From the NCBI RefSeq assembly GCF_018130785.1, contig NZ_JAFCJT010000009.1:124001-188000 (forward strand): DNA of 64,000 nt. The letters run 5' to 3'. A model generated the notes under the pieces. That model saw only the letters and a program-made list of their open reading frames with translations. It was not told where the DNA came from and did not search any database. Position 1 is the stretch's first letter; each line of letters begins with the position of its first letter. Position numbers and translations under genes: made by a program. The stretch comes from Bradyrhizobium liaoningense. Lineage in GTDB: Bacteria; Pseudomonadota; Alphaproteobacteria; Rhizobiales; Xanthobacteraceae. Positions 54,804 to 63,302 of the stretch are shown here, piece by piece.

Positions 54804-55823
54804 CTACTTGACGTCCTTGCGGATGCGCTCGACTTCGTCGTTGAAGAGCTTCACCGTCTCGGGACGAAAGCTGGCGGAGATCTTGTCTGCGACCGGCTGC
54901 GAAGTTTTGCGCATGCGCTCGGTCTCCTCAGGTGCAATCGTGTTGTACTGCATGCCCTTGGCCTGCAATTCGGTCAGCGCCTTTTCGGTCTGAAGGCGCG
55001 TCTGCTCCTTCTGATAGCCTCGGCTTTCCTCATAAGCCTCGCGCATCAGGCGCTGCTCGGTCGGCGACAGCTTGTCCCAGAACGCCTTGCTCACCAGGAT
55101 GATGTTGAAGGTGAAAGTATGGTTGGTGCCGGAAACGAATTTCTGAACTTCGTAGAAATTGTTCGAGAGAATGACCGTGTAGGGATTCTCCTCGCCGTCG
55201 ACGGTGCGGGTCTCTAGCGCCGAATACAGTTCACCAAAGACCATTGGGACTGGATTGGCTTTGAAGGCACTGAAGGTCTCAAGATAAACCGGGTTTGGGA
55301 TCACACGAAGCTTGAGACCGCTGAAATCCTCAAGCCTGGCGATCGGACGAGTGCTGTTGGTGACATTGCGGAACCCCATGCCCCAATATCCGAGACCGAT
55401 CAGTCCTTTCGACGGCAACGCATCCAACATCGCTTTGCCGAATATTCCGGTCGCCAGCGCGTCGGCCTGCTCGACCGTCTTGAAGAGGAACGGGAAATCG
55501 ACGAGGCCGAACTCCGGAATGACGGTTGCGAGCGAGGTCGTCGAGGCCGACAGCATCTCCTGGGTGCCGCCGCGCAGCGCGGATTGCTGCTGCAACTCGT
55601 TGCCGAGCTGTGAGGCCGCGAATTCGCGGACCTTCATCTTGCCCCCGCTCTTTGCCAGCAGGATCTCGGCAAACTTCTGCACGCCAAAGCTCACGGGATG
55701 ATCAGTGTTGTTCAGGTGCCCCCACCTGATCGTCCGCTCCTGAATGTCGTCGGCGGCGGACGCGCCGACCATCAGCGCCACGCCGATCGCCGTCGCAAAC
55801 AGCACCCGTACCAAAACGATCAT
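54804..55823 (-). CDS. dctP: TRAP transporter periplasmic binding protein (DctP family)
   Basis: 339 residues with a signal peptide (VLFATAIGVALMVGASAAD). DctP family features include LRVIPNPVYLETFSAFKANPVPM and the following FGELYSALETRTVDGEENP block, where the conserved Arg (LRVIPNP) binds a substrate carboxylate. Its ATG overlaps the aspartase stop by 1 nt, so uptake and catabolism are coupled; the substrate is therefore likely an aspartate- or C4-dicarboxylate-type anion. This is inference. Confidence 0.92.
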   Translation of the reverse strand: MIVLVRVLFATAIGVALMVGASAADDIQERTIRWGHLNNTDHPVSFGVQKFAEILLAKSGGKMKVREFAASQLGNELQQQSALRGGTQEMLSASTTSLATVIPEFGLVDFPFLFKTVEQADALATGIFGKAMLDALPSKGLIGLGYWGMGFRNVTNSTRPIARLEDFSGLKLRVIPNPVYLETFSAFKANPVPMVFGELYSALETRTVDGEENPYTVILSNNFYEVQKFVSGTNHTFTFNIILVSKAFWDKLSPTEQRLMREAYEESRGYQKEQTRLQTEKALTELQAKGMQYNTIAPEETERMRKTSQPVADKISASFRPETVKLFNDEVERIRKDVK

Positions 55824-57265
55824 TAGTTTCCCCCCTCTTCACTGGGGCACGATCCTGCGTCAACCCCATTCAGCCTTGCTCGAAACGGCTTCGTCAGAGC
55901 TTCAGGATCGCGCACCACGTTCAACAGATCCCCTGATATCATTCCCTCTCGCTCCAGCAGTTCCGTGATCGATTCTCCTGTAGCGAGCTTCGCTTTGGCG
56001 AACGTCGTCGCCTTTTGATACCCAATGAGCGGGATAAGCGCGGTTATAAGCGCTGTACTGGCTTCGAGGTGCCGCGAGCAGTTGAATCGATCGGCTTCGA
56101 TCCCGTCAACGCACCGGGCAGCGAACACCTTCACGACATTGGTCAACAGGGTTATCGAATTCAGAAGGCTCGCAACGATCACCGGCTCGAACGCATTGAG
56201 TTGCAACTGCCCTGCCTCGGCCGCGAGTGTCACGGTGAGGTCTGCTCCAATGACATGAAAGGCCACCTGATTTACAACTTCCGGCACGACTGGATTGACC
56301 TTTCCAGGCATGATGGACGAGCCCGGCTGAACCGCCGGAAGCCGGATCTCGCAGAGACCTCCGCGCGGTCCACTGGAAAGTAACCTGAGGTCATTGGCAA
56401 TCTTGGAAAGCTTGACCGCGACACGCTTTAGCTGGCTCGAGTAGCTTACGAAAGCGCCTGCATCCCACCCCGCTTCCACCAGATTAGTTGCCGGTACGAG
56501 TGACAAGCCAGTAAGCCTGTTCAACTCATCCAGCACGAGGCCCTGGTAACGGGGATCTGCGGTCACGCCAGTCCCGATGGCAGTTCCGCCGAGGTTGATT
56601 TCACGCAGCAGAGCCGCAGCTTCGCCCAAGCGCTCAATATCTTCGCGAATTGTTGCGGCGAAGGCACTGAACTCCTGCCCGAGAGTCATGGGAACGGCAT
56701 CCTGAAGCTGCGTGCGTCCCAGCTTCAGTAGATTAGCGAACAAATTCCCTTTGAGTGCGAAGGCCGCGGCCAGCTCCTCAAGAGCCGCGGTCAGCCCGTC
56801 TGTGCATGTCAGAAGTGTCATCCTGATCGCGGTAGGATAGACATCATTCGTGGATTGCGATTGATTGACATCGTTATTGGGATGAAGGGCATCATAGTCA
56901 CCCCTGCTGCGCCCCATGTGTTCAAGCGCCAGATTGGCCAGAACCTCGTTCATGTTCATATTGGTCGACGTGCCGGCACCACCCTGGAACACGTCGACCG
57001 GGAATTGGGTCGTCACCCTGCCAGCGAGCACATCGGCGCAGGCGAGTTCGATGGCTTCCTTCTTTTCATGACTTAGATCTCCGAGGTGGTGGTTCGCTCT
57101 CGCTGCCGCCAACTTGATCCAGGTCAGCGAACGCATGAATCCCGGATAGCTCCCGACACTCACTCCGGAGATGGGGAAGTTCTCGATCGCACGAACTGTC
57201 TGGACGCCGTAGTAGACATCGTCAGGAACCAGAACCGTACCGAGTGAGTCAGTCTCTGCTCTCAT
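55823..57265 (-). CDS. aspA: Aspartate ammonia-lyase
   Basis: 480 residues from ATG at 57265 (GAGGAAAT just upstream). Fumarase/aspartase superfamily: signature GSSIMPGKVNP near residue 320, NVNQSQSTNDVYPTAIR-type block at about 140, and VVPEVVNQVAFHVIG, which is closer to AspA than to FumC (VNPVVPEVVNQV in E. coli AspA). The enzyme deaminates L-aspartate to fumarate and ammonia, feeding the TCA cycle. It is coupled to a TRAP transporter and lies downstream of a glutamate/aspartate ABC binding protein, so the locus is for acidic amino-acid uptake and use. Confidence 0.9.
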   Translation of the reverse strand: MRAETDSLGTVLVPDDVYYGVQTVRAIENFPISGVSVGSYPGFMRSLTWIKLAAARANHHLGDLSHEKKEAIELACADVLAGRVTTQFPVDVFQGGAGTSTNMNMNEVLANLALEHMGRSRGDYDALHPNNDVNQSQSTNDVYPTAIRMTLLTCTDGLTAALEELAAAFALKGNLFANLLKLGRTQLQDAVPMTLGQEFSAFAATIREDIERLGEAAALLREINLGGTAIGTGVTADPRYQGLVLDELNRLTGLSLVPATNLVEAGWDAGAFVSYSSQLKRVAVKLSKIANDLRLLSSGPRGGLCEIRLPAVQPGSSIMPGKVNPVVPEVVNQVAFHVIGADLTVTLAAEAGQLQLNAFEPVIVASLLNSITLLTNVVKVFAARCVDGIEADRFNCSRHLEASTALITALIPLIGYQKATTFAKAKLATGESITELLEREGMISGDLLNVVRDPEALTKPFRARLNGVDAGSCPSEEGGN

Positions 57266-57311
57266 ATTTCCTCTATTCGTCAATGCAGACGCCTTCACGC
57301 AAGGGGCGGCC

Positions 57312-57337
57312 CGGTCGCCGTTTCTCGGCAACGACCG
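57312..57337 (-). terminator. Hairpin between binding-protein gene and aspartase gene
   Basis: Inverted repeat cggtcg...cgaccg with inner ccg/cgg pairing. There is no obvious U-run after it, so it may attenuate or protect mRNA between the two genes rather than terminate. Confidence 0.35.
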
Positions 57338-57411
57338 TCCCTAACCGCATATTCAGCACTGCTTCGGGATCCAGATGCGCGCTAATGCAAGACCATTAGC
57401 GGCGAGCACTA

Positions 57412-58314
57412 CTATGGCGTCGGCCTGTCATTTGGTGCGTCGATCACGCTCTTCAGGGCCGCGCTGATTGGAAGATTCAACACATGACCAGCAGGCTGGA
57501 TCGGAGAATTGAACCACTTGTTATAGAGCCTGGCGAATTCACCGGATTTCATCATCGCCGCGATCGTCTCGTCCACGATCGATTTGAAGTCGGCGTCATC
57601 TTTCCGGATCATCAACGCGTCGTTGAACGTTGCGTAGGCTTTTGGAAGAATCACAAAATTCCCGGCGTCAGAAGCCAGTGCTCGTGTTCCCGCAAGTACC
57701 ACATCCTCTTCAAGCCAGCCAGCAGCCCGACCGGTTCGCAGCGTGAACAGCGACTCGGCATGATCCTTCGCATTGGTAACGGTGAGCCCCGCAAGATCTT
57801 CTGATGGATGCTTCTGTGCTATTGCGAGCGCGCCAGACCCCTGGGTGATCACGACTGTCTTGCCTCGCAAATCCCTGGGATCAACGATCCCTGACGCGGA
57901 TGTGACCATGAAGCGGGGCTGGCTGACAAAGGTGGTAAACGAGAACCCCACCTGCTTCTGCCGCTCGACAGTGTTTGTTGTGCTTCCGCACTCGATGTCG
58001 ATCGTCCCATTTTGAAGAAGCGGAATGCGGTTCGACGCGTTGACCGACGTATAGGCGATATCAAGTGCGTCCAGCTTCAAGACCGCCTTTATGCGTTCCG
58101 AGATCGCGACGCACAGATCGACTGAAAATCCAACCGGGCGCTGCTGGTCTCCAAGGTATGAGAACGGGACTGATGCCTCACGATACCCGATCGAGATTCT
58201 TTTCGAGGATTTTATCTTCTCAAGCGTGTCACTCCCCGCATGCGCCACCTTTGCCGCACCGCAAACTGCGAGAAGAAACGACAGTATCGCGAGGCAGGGA
58301 AGTCTGCGTTTCAT
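57412..58314 (-). CDS. ABC transporter glutamate/aspartate-binding protein (GltI-like)
   Basis: 300 residues from ATG at 58314, with a signal peptide (LAILSFLLAVCGAAKVAHA). It closely follows E. coli GltI: DTLEKIK, SVPFSYL, NRIPLLQNGT, ECGSTTNTVERQKQ and MIRKDDADFKSIVDETIA. GltI-type proteins bind L-glutamate and L-aspartate. The gene is transcribed away from the LysR gene, with 115 bp between them, and the gltJKL-like genes lie about 3 kb away on the same strand. Expression is probably controlled by the adjacent LysR protein. Confidence 0.9.
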   Translation of the reverse strand: MKRRLPCLAILSFLLAVCGAAKVAHAGSDTLEKIKSSKRISIGYREASVPFSYLGDQQRPVGFSVDLCVAISERIKAVLKLDALDIAYTSVNASNRIPLLQNGTIDIECGSTTNTVERQKQVGFSFTTFVSQPRFMVTSASGIVDPRDLRGKTVVITQGSGALAIAQKHPSEDLAGLTVTNAKDHAESLFTLRTGRAAGWLEEDVVLAGTRALASDAGNFVILPKAYATFNDALMIRKDDADFKSIVDETIAAMMKSGEFARLYNKWFNSPIQPAGHVLNLPISAALKSVIDAPNDRPTP

Positions 58315-58345
58315 TTCAATCCTCTTGCGCTTTGCATTGGTTTTC

Positions 58346-58362
58346 GTCGAGTGGACTTCGAC
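58346..58362. promoter_or_regulatory. Inverted repeat in the LysR/gltI divergent region, candidate operator
   Basis: gtcga-N7-tcgac, in the 115-bp divergent intergenic region. The position suits a LysR-type operator. The spacing is not exactly the usual T-N11-A. Confidence 0.35.
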
Positions 58363-58429
58363 ATTGAGAATGGATAGAATTTGCACCCAACGCCTTGTTC
58401 CAGCGCATAATTGTGGATCAAAAGCCAAA

Positions 58430-59368
58430 ATGAGCGCCAACGGAAAAATTTCATCAGGCCCCAAGCTCCCTTTGTCGGAATTGCCAACCGGTCGGAAGCT
58501 CCCTCCACTCAAGGCCCTCCTGGCATTTGAGGCGGCCTCCCGGCTGGGTAGCTTCTCACTGGGCGCCGAAGAGGTCGGAGTTACGGCGTCGGCAGTCAGC
58601 TACCACATTCAGCAACTCGAGGAATTTCTCGGAGTAACGCTCTTCAAGCGGCACGCTGGGCGTGCCATTTTGACCAATGCAGGACGGGCTTACGCGAACG
58701 AAGTCGGACTGGCCTTCCGCGTTATTTGCGACGCAACAGCGTTGGTGGCTCCCCAGTCACAGAGAGGCAATCTGACCATAGCTGCGGTCCCGAGTTTTGC
58801 GAGTAAATGGCTTCAACCACGACTGCCAGACTTCCTGAACCGCAATTCCAACGTCGACCTACGCTTGTCTACTCTATCTGGACGCGACGATATCGAAACG
58901 GCGCGCTTTGACGTCGCAATCACTCACGGGACGCCGCCAAGCACGACCAAATTTTGTGAGCCCCTCCTGAAGGAGCGCGTGCGGCCACTTTGCAGCCCTG
59001 CGCTCGCTGCGTCTCTACACATTCACGCTCCAGCGGATCTGCTCCGTGGCACGCTCATACATTCCGTAAATCCGCTCAGTTGGGCGGAGTACATGCGACA
59101 GATGAAAGTCCCGTCTTATCACCCTGAAAAGAGTCTGTGGGTGGATCGGTCGGCTATGGCGATTGAAGCTGCGGTCAACGGATTGGGCATCGTACTGGAA
59201 AGCGATATTTTGGCACAGGAAGAACTGCTCGATGGCCGGCTGATCGCCCCGCTTGGAGACGACGCATTTTTCATCGAGACGACTTCCTATTTTCTCGTCA
59301 AGCCTCGCACCTACAACCGGAACACTCCCGCCTGGCACTTTGAGGCCTGGCTTCGCTCTGTAATTTGA
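58430..59368 (+). CDS. LysR-family transcriptional regulator (GcvA-like)
   Basis: 312 residues from ATG at 58430. HTH at about 25-80 (LKALLAFEAASRLGSFSLGAEEVGVTASAVSYHIQQLEEFLG) with LTNAGRAYANEV just after, typical of GcvA-like LysR regulators. The C-terminal effector-binding domain is complete. It is divergent from the GltI-like binding protein gene, a standard arrangement for a LysR regulator of the neighbouring transport/catabolism operon. The stop lies 27 bp from the end of the racemase-like gene. Confidence 0.9.
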   Translation: MSANGKISSGPKLPLSELPTGRKLPPLKALLAFEAASRLGSFSLGAEEVGVTASAVSYHIQQLEEFLGVTLFKRHAGRAILTNAGRAYANEVGLAFRVICDATALVAPQSQRGNLTIAAVPSFASKWLQPRLPDFLNRNSNVDLRLSTLSGRDDIETARFDVAITHGTPPSTTKFCEPLLKERVRPLCSPALAASLHIHAPADLLRGTLIHSVNPLSWAEYMRQMKVPSYHPEKSLWVDRSAMAIEAAVNGLGIVLESDILAQEELLDGRLIAPLGDDAFFIETTSYFLVKPRTYNRNTPAWHFEAWLRSVI

Positions 59369-59395
59369 TCTCGCCCCCGGGGCTCCCGGAATTGA

Positions 59396-60562
59396 TTATC
59401 GGCAGATAATAGCGCTCGGTGGCGTCGGCCGACCATCCCTGTAGAACACTCGCGGCATCCGCCCGCTTACCGCCAGTAGAATATCGCTCCCCGTTGTTTT
59501 TTGAGCAGCAGCGACGTCCGACAGCGAGATCGCGTCATCAGCACTTTCGCCAATAACGAATACCTCATCGCCAAGGACAGGGTCCTTCACCATGGACAGA
59601 TCCAGCACACAGTGCTCCGACGATACGCTGAGGACCTCGGCACGACTGCCCCGGATCAACATGTATGCGCGCTGACCGGCGGCGGGCGCGCGATTTCCGT
59701 CTGCCCGACCGAATGGCACCACCCCGGTGGGGCCCGAGACGCGCCCTGCAAAGCGGCTGGGATACGTAACGTTCAGATCGGCCGCCCTGTGCGAGATATG
59801 AATCAGTCGGCTCCTGATAGAGCGAAGCACTGGCTTCAACTCCTTCTCCAGGGTCGAAAGACCAGCATCGAGAGGTGAGCGGCCGAAGAGGAAGCCACCG
59901 GGAGACACTGCGTTGCAATGATCGTCCAGCCCGCCCAGAATGCAAGCCGACGCTCTGGCCTGTGCGACCGGAATGTCGTGGCCACTCGCGCGAAGCTCCC
60001 ACACCAGCGTGTCGAACGCGCCGAGCCGCTCTTTTGCCCACGCCCGTCCTTGTTCATCGCCGAATGGGACATGAGTGTAGATGCCCCCTACCTCTACCCG
60101 CGGCAATGCCGCCACTTGTTCGACGAACGATCGTGCCTCCGAAAGCGGCACGCCAAGCCTTCCAAATCCAACGTCGATCTTGATGTAAACTGGATGTCGT
60201 CGCATCGCCGCCGCTGAGACGGCTTTCGCGACTTCAAGATTGTGGGCGGTCGGAATAAGCCCGCGTCCAACAAACTCGGGCATCGCGTCCGGGAGAGCGC
60301 CGCCAAAGACGACAATCTCACCGGCCATACCGGCTTCGCGAATCCGGATTGCGTCACTTATCGATCCAGCGGCGAAAGCCGGTACACCAAGGCTCTCGAG
60401 TTGCCTGGCGACTTCAACGAGGCCAAGACCGTAGGCGTTTCCTTTCAACGACGCGATCACACGCGTACCGGGTCGAACGACTCGCATGAGCAGCCTGTAA
60501 TTGCTCTCCAATGCATCAAGATCAATCTCGGCGTAGTTCGGACGAGAATAGAACGACATCAT
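59396..60562 (-). CDS. Alanine racemase family protein with substituted catalytic residues
   Basis: 388 residues from ATG at 60562 (adjacent second ATG). PLP-enzyme, fold type III: ASLKGNAYGLG with the PLP-Lys (about K39-40), GFGRLG, THVPF and ASACIL. Two family positions differ. The Tyr of the usual GYADG motif, catalytic base of one hand, is Arg here (FGRADG, about 285), and the Arg of the usual RPG block that contacts the PLP ring nitrogen is Ser (VSPGG, about 219). This may change substrate or reaction. It is the only gene of this type in the window and sits among amino-acid uptake genes; role uncertain. Confidence 0.75.
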   Translation of the reverse strand: MMSFYSRPNYAEIDLDALESNYRLLMRVVRPGTRVIASLKGNAYGLGLVEVARQLESLGVPAFAAGSISDAIRIREAGMAGEIVVFGGALPDAMPEFVGRGLIPTAHNLEVAKAVSAAAMRRHPVYIKIDVGFGRLGVPLSEARSFVEQVAALPRVEVGGIYTHVPFGDEQGRAWAKERLGAFDTLVWELRASGHDIPVAQARASACILGGLDDHCNAVSPGGFLFGRSPLDAGLSTLEKELKPVLRSIRSRLIHISHRAADLNVTYPSRFAGRVSGPTGVVPFGRADGNRAPAAGQRAYMLIRGSRAEVLSVSSEHCVLDLSMVKDPVLGDEVFVIGESADDAISLSDVAAAQKTTGSDILLAVSGRMPRVFYRDGRPTPPSAIICR

Positions 60563-60978
60563 GTGTTTCTGCTTGCTGGTCGCCCGGGTTACAGGCACCG
60601 GCGCCCCTGTTTGAATTGACGCGGTTTCGCCAGCTCGCGTCGCCTGGTTATAACCCGAGCTGAGCGCCACAATCGTAACCACTCCCACGACGACTTCGCC
60701 AACGTAAAATACTGTTCAGGTTGCAAGCAGATTGAACGCAATGCGTACGGGCGAGCGAAAGCCACCCGTCGCGCTTGTCTTAGCGCTCGGTCAGCGCATT
60801 GTCCTGTCACGCTCATTCGATCGCCTTTACGCCCTAGACTTATCCTTCGGCCAACGATTCAATAATCCGGCAAGGCAGCCGGAGGCACCCAGAGACAGGT
60901 CTGCGTTATTGTAAAGACATTTCGGCGCGTCGCATTTCATCGGCAAACATAGAACTGAACCGCGCATCGCCGAAGATA
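60563..60978. other. Intergenic region
   Basis: About 416 bp between the racemase-like start and the ABC ATPase stop. It must hold the racemase promoter. No gene and no clear terminator seen. Confidence 0.4.
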
Positions 60979-61743
60979 TCAATGGACCATCTGCTGAAGA
61001 AACCTCTTCGCGCGCTCGGTCTGCGGGGCGTCGAAGAAGCTGGACGGCTCGCTCGTTTCGACAACTTCGCCACGATCCATAAAGACGACGCGGTCAGCCA
61101 TTCTGCGAGCGAAGCCCATTTCGTGGGTCACACAGATCATCGTCATTCCGTCAGAAGCAAGACCAACGATGGTATCCAGTACTTCCGAAACCATCTCAGG
61201 ATCCAGCGCGGACGTTGGCTCGTCAAAAAGCATTATCTTGGGTCGCAAGCACAAAGCCCGGGCTATGGCCACTCTCTGCTGCTGACCGCCGGAAAGCTGC
61301 CCGGGATACTTGTCTGCCTGCTCGGGGATCCGGACCTTCCGCAAGAAGTGCATTGCAGTCTCGCCGGCCTCGTCGCGAGACACGCCCAGCACTTTCTGCG
61401 GCGCAAGCATGCAGTTCTCAATGATCGAAAGATGAGGAAAAAGATTAAAGCTCTGGAACACCATCCCCACTTCGCGTCTGATTGCGTGAATGTCCTTCAG
61501 GGTGTCCGTCAGCTCGGTCCCATTGACGACGATACGTCCTTCGTCATGATTCTCGATACGATTGATGCATCTGACCAGCGTGGATTTGCCTGATCCCGAA
61601 GGCCCGCAAATAACGACCCTCTCTCCCGTCGAGACAGACATCGAGACGCCGTTCAACGCGATATAGTTGCCATACCTTTTCGTAACGCAATCGAGTGAGA
61701 TGATCTTGTTCGACAGCTCGCAATCATGCCTTGCGGTTTTCAT
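60979..61743 (-). CDS. Amino-acid ABC transporter ATP-binding protein (GltL/GlnQ-like)
   Basis: 254 residues. Walker A GPSGSGKST, signature LSGGQQQR, Walker B MLFDEPTSALD and the switch His in CVTHEMGFA are all present, in the order of polar amino-acid ATPases. It energises uptake by the two permeases immediately upstream. Gap of 50 bp to the permease gene. Confidence 0.92.
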   Translation of the reverse strand: MKTARHDCELSNKIISLDCVTKRYGNYIALNGVSMSVSTGERVVICGPSGSGKSTLVRCINRIENHDEGRIVVNGTELTDTLKDIHAIRREVGMVFQSFNLFPHLSIIENCMLAPQKVLGVSRDEAGETAMHFLRKVRIPEQADKYPGQLSGGQQQRVAIARALCLRPKIMLFDEPTSALDPEMVSEVLDTIVGLASDGMTMICVTHEMGFARRMADRVVFMDRGEVVETSEPSSFFDAPQTERAKRFLQQMVH

Positions 61744-61793
61744 ATTTTGTTCCTGACAACTGATACCATTTCAGATTTGGACCGCACCGGCAC

Positions 61794-62489
61794 CTAGCGT
61801 GTGGATGCGTAGAGCCCCGCTCGACGTTTGAGGATCGCGACGACCTGTGAAGCAGAAGAACAAATTGCCAGATAGACGACCGCGACAACGATGTACATTT
61901 CAACAATCCGGCCGTTCAGCTGCGCGAGCTTTGTTGCCGCTCCAACAAGGTCAGTCAGGGAAAGAACGTACACAAGCGACGTATCCTGAAAGAGGATGAT
62001 GGTCTGGCTAAGAATGATGGGCGACACGACACGGGCGACCTGCGGCAGGATAACCGAGCGATATGATTGGCCGGTTGTCAGTGCCAGGGCCTGGGCTGCC
62101 TCGAACTGACCTCGGCTCAGCGAACGCAGCCCCACCTTTATGATCTCGGAATAATATGCAGCTTCAAATAGTCCAAACGTGATGAAAGCTGTCCACGTTG
62201 CGCCGATCGGAATCGGGCGACCACCTCCAGCCAGACGACCAAGGATCAGCGGAACCAGAAAGAAGAACCAGAATAGTACAAGGATCAGGGGGATTGACCG
62301 GATCACGGTGATGTAGGCCCTGACGAGACTGCCGAGAACCGGAATCTCGAAGTGTTGAATAAGCGCGAATATCGTCCCCAGGCAAATACCGGTGACAAAC
62401 GCGAATGCCGTCAGGTACAGCGAGAACTTCAACCCTTCCCACAGGTATGGCAACGAGCTCGAGACGATAGCAAAATTGAGATCGTTCAC
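61794..62489 (-). CDS. Amino-acid ABC transporter permease 2 (GltK-like)
   Basis: 231 residues with the HisMQ/GltJK permease fold: N-terminal EGLKFSLYLTAFAFVTG, the EAA loop FEAAQALALTTGQSYRSVILPQ, and about five membrane segments. The start overlaps the first permease stop by 4 nt (ATGA). Paired with the other permease as a heterodimer in a glutamate/aspartate-type importer. Confidence 0.9.
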   Translation of the reverse strand: MNDLNFAIVSSSLPYLWEGLKFSLYLTAFAFVTGICLGTIFALIQHFEIPVLGSLVRAYITVIRSIPLILVLFWFFFLVPLILGRLAGGGRPIPIGATWTAFITFGLFEAAYYSEIIKVGLRSLSRGQFEAAQALALTTGQSYRSVILPQVARVVSPIILSQTIILFQDTSLVYVLSLTDLVGAATKLAQLNGRIVEMYIVVAVVYLAICSSASQVVAILKRRAGLYASTR

Positions 62490-63256
62490 GTTTGCACTCC
62501 TTCACGGCTTGCCTTGAAGGACATTGGAAGTCGCTTGCGCGCGCTCACCGCTGTGCTGGGTATCCGCGTTCGCGCATCAATCAGGTCCATCATGCGGTAC
62601 GCCATAACGGCAAGTATCAGATACATGATCGTTGCACCGCCAAAGGCCGCGAACGTCTGGAACGTCGCTTCGCTGATCTGGCGCGACTGCGCTGTCAGTT
62701 CGAGCAGGCCGATCGTCAAGGCAACCGAAGTATTCTTGTAGATGCCCATCACTTCGCTTGTCAGGCTGGGAATGATCAGGCGCAACGCCTGAGGCAAAAC
62801 GACAAACTGATACGCCTGAGTCCGGGATAGCCCGAGCGCCGCCGACGCTTCGCTTTGTCCGCGCGGGAGCGCCTCAATACCGGCCCTTACCTGTTCGGCC
62901 ACACGCGAGGACGTATAAAGACCCAGGCATATCATCGCAGGAAAGAAGCTCCCCCACGGCTGCGGTAGTTGCTTTATCCATGTCCCTGCGGTCCGCGGAA
63001 GTAGTTCGGGAAGAACAAAGTACCAAAGGAACATTTGTACAAGCACCGGAATATTGCGAAACAGCTCGACGTACAGCCGGCTCAACGCGGCAATGGTCCT
63101 GCTGGATACGGTTCGGCCAACTCCAACGACCAGGCCCACTATGAAGGCAATCCCCCATGCAGAGACTGCAAGCGCCAAAGTCCAGCAGAGCCCCGATATC
63201 AGCCACTGAATGTAAAGCCGGCCGTCTGCGGCTGTTTCTGTGAGTACGTCAAACAT
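62486..63256 (-). CDS. Amino-acid ABC transporter permease 1 (GltJ-like)
   Basis: 256 residues with the same permease fold: WLISGLCWTLALAVSAWG, AAGTWIKQ-type loops and the EAA-like QSEASAALGLSRTQAYQFVVLPQALR. It overlaps the second permease gene. The aminotransferase gene ends 46 bp upstream, so uptake and transamination may be cotranscribed. Confidence 0.9.
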   Translation of the reverse strand: MFDVLTETAADGRLYIQWLISGLCWTLALAVSAWGIAFIVGLVVGVGRTVSSRTIAALSRLYVELFRNIPVLVQMFLWYFVLPELLPRTAGTWIKQLPQPWGSFFPAMICLGLYTSSRVAEQVRAGIEALPRGQSEASAALGLSRTQAYQFVVLPQALRLIIPSLTSEVMGIYKNTSVALTIGLLELTAQSRQISEATFQTFAAFGGATIMYLILAVMAYRMMDLIDARTRIPSTAVSARKRLPMSFKASREGVQT

Positions 63257-63302
63257 CGACTCTCCTAGCTACGCATGATGAAGCGCTTCGAGGACGATGT
63301 CC

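Noticed and set aside
57312..57337. Intrinsic terminator between the gltI-like and aspA genes
   Set aside because: The stem is clear but no U-run follows on the minus strand; kept only as a low-confidence hairpin.
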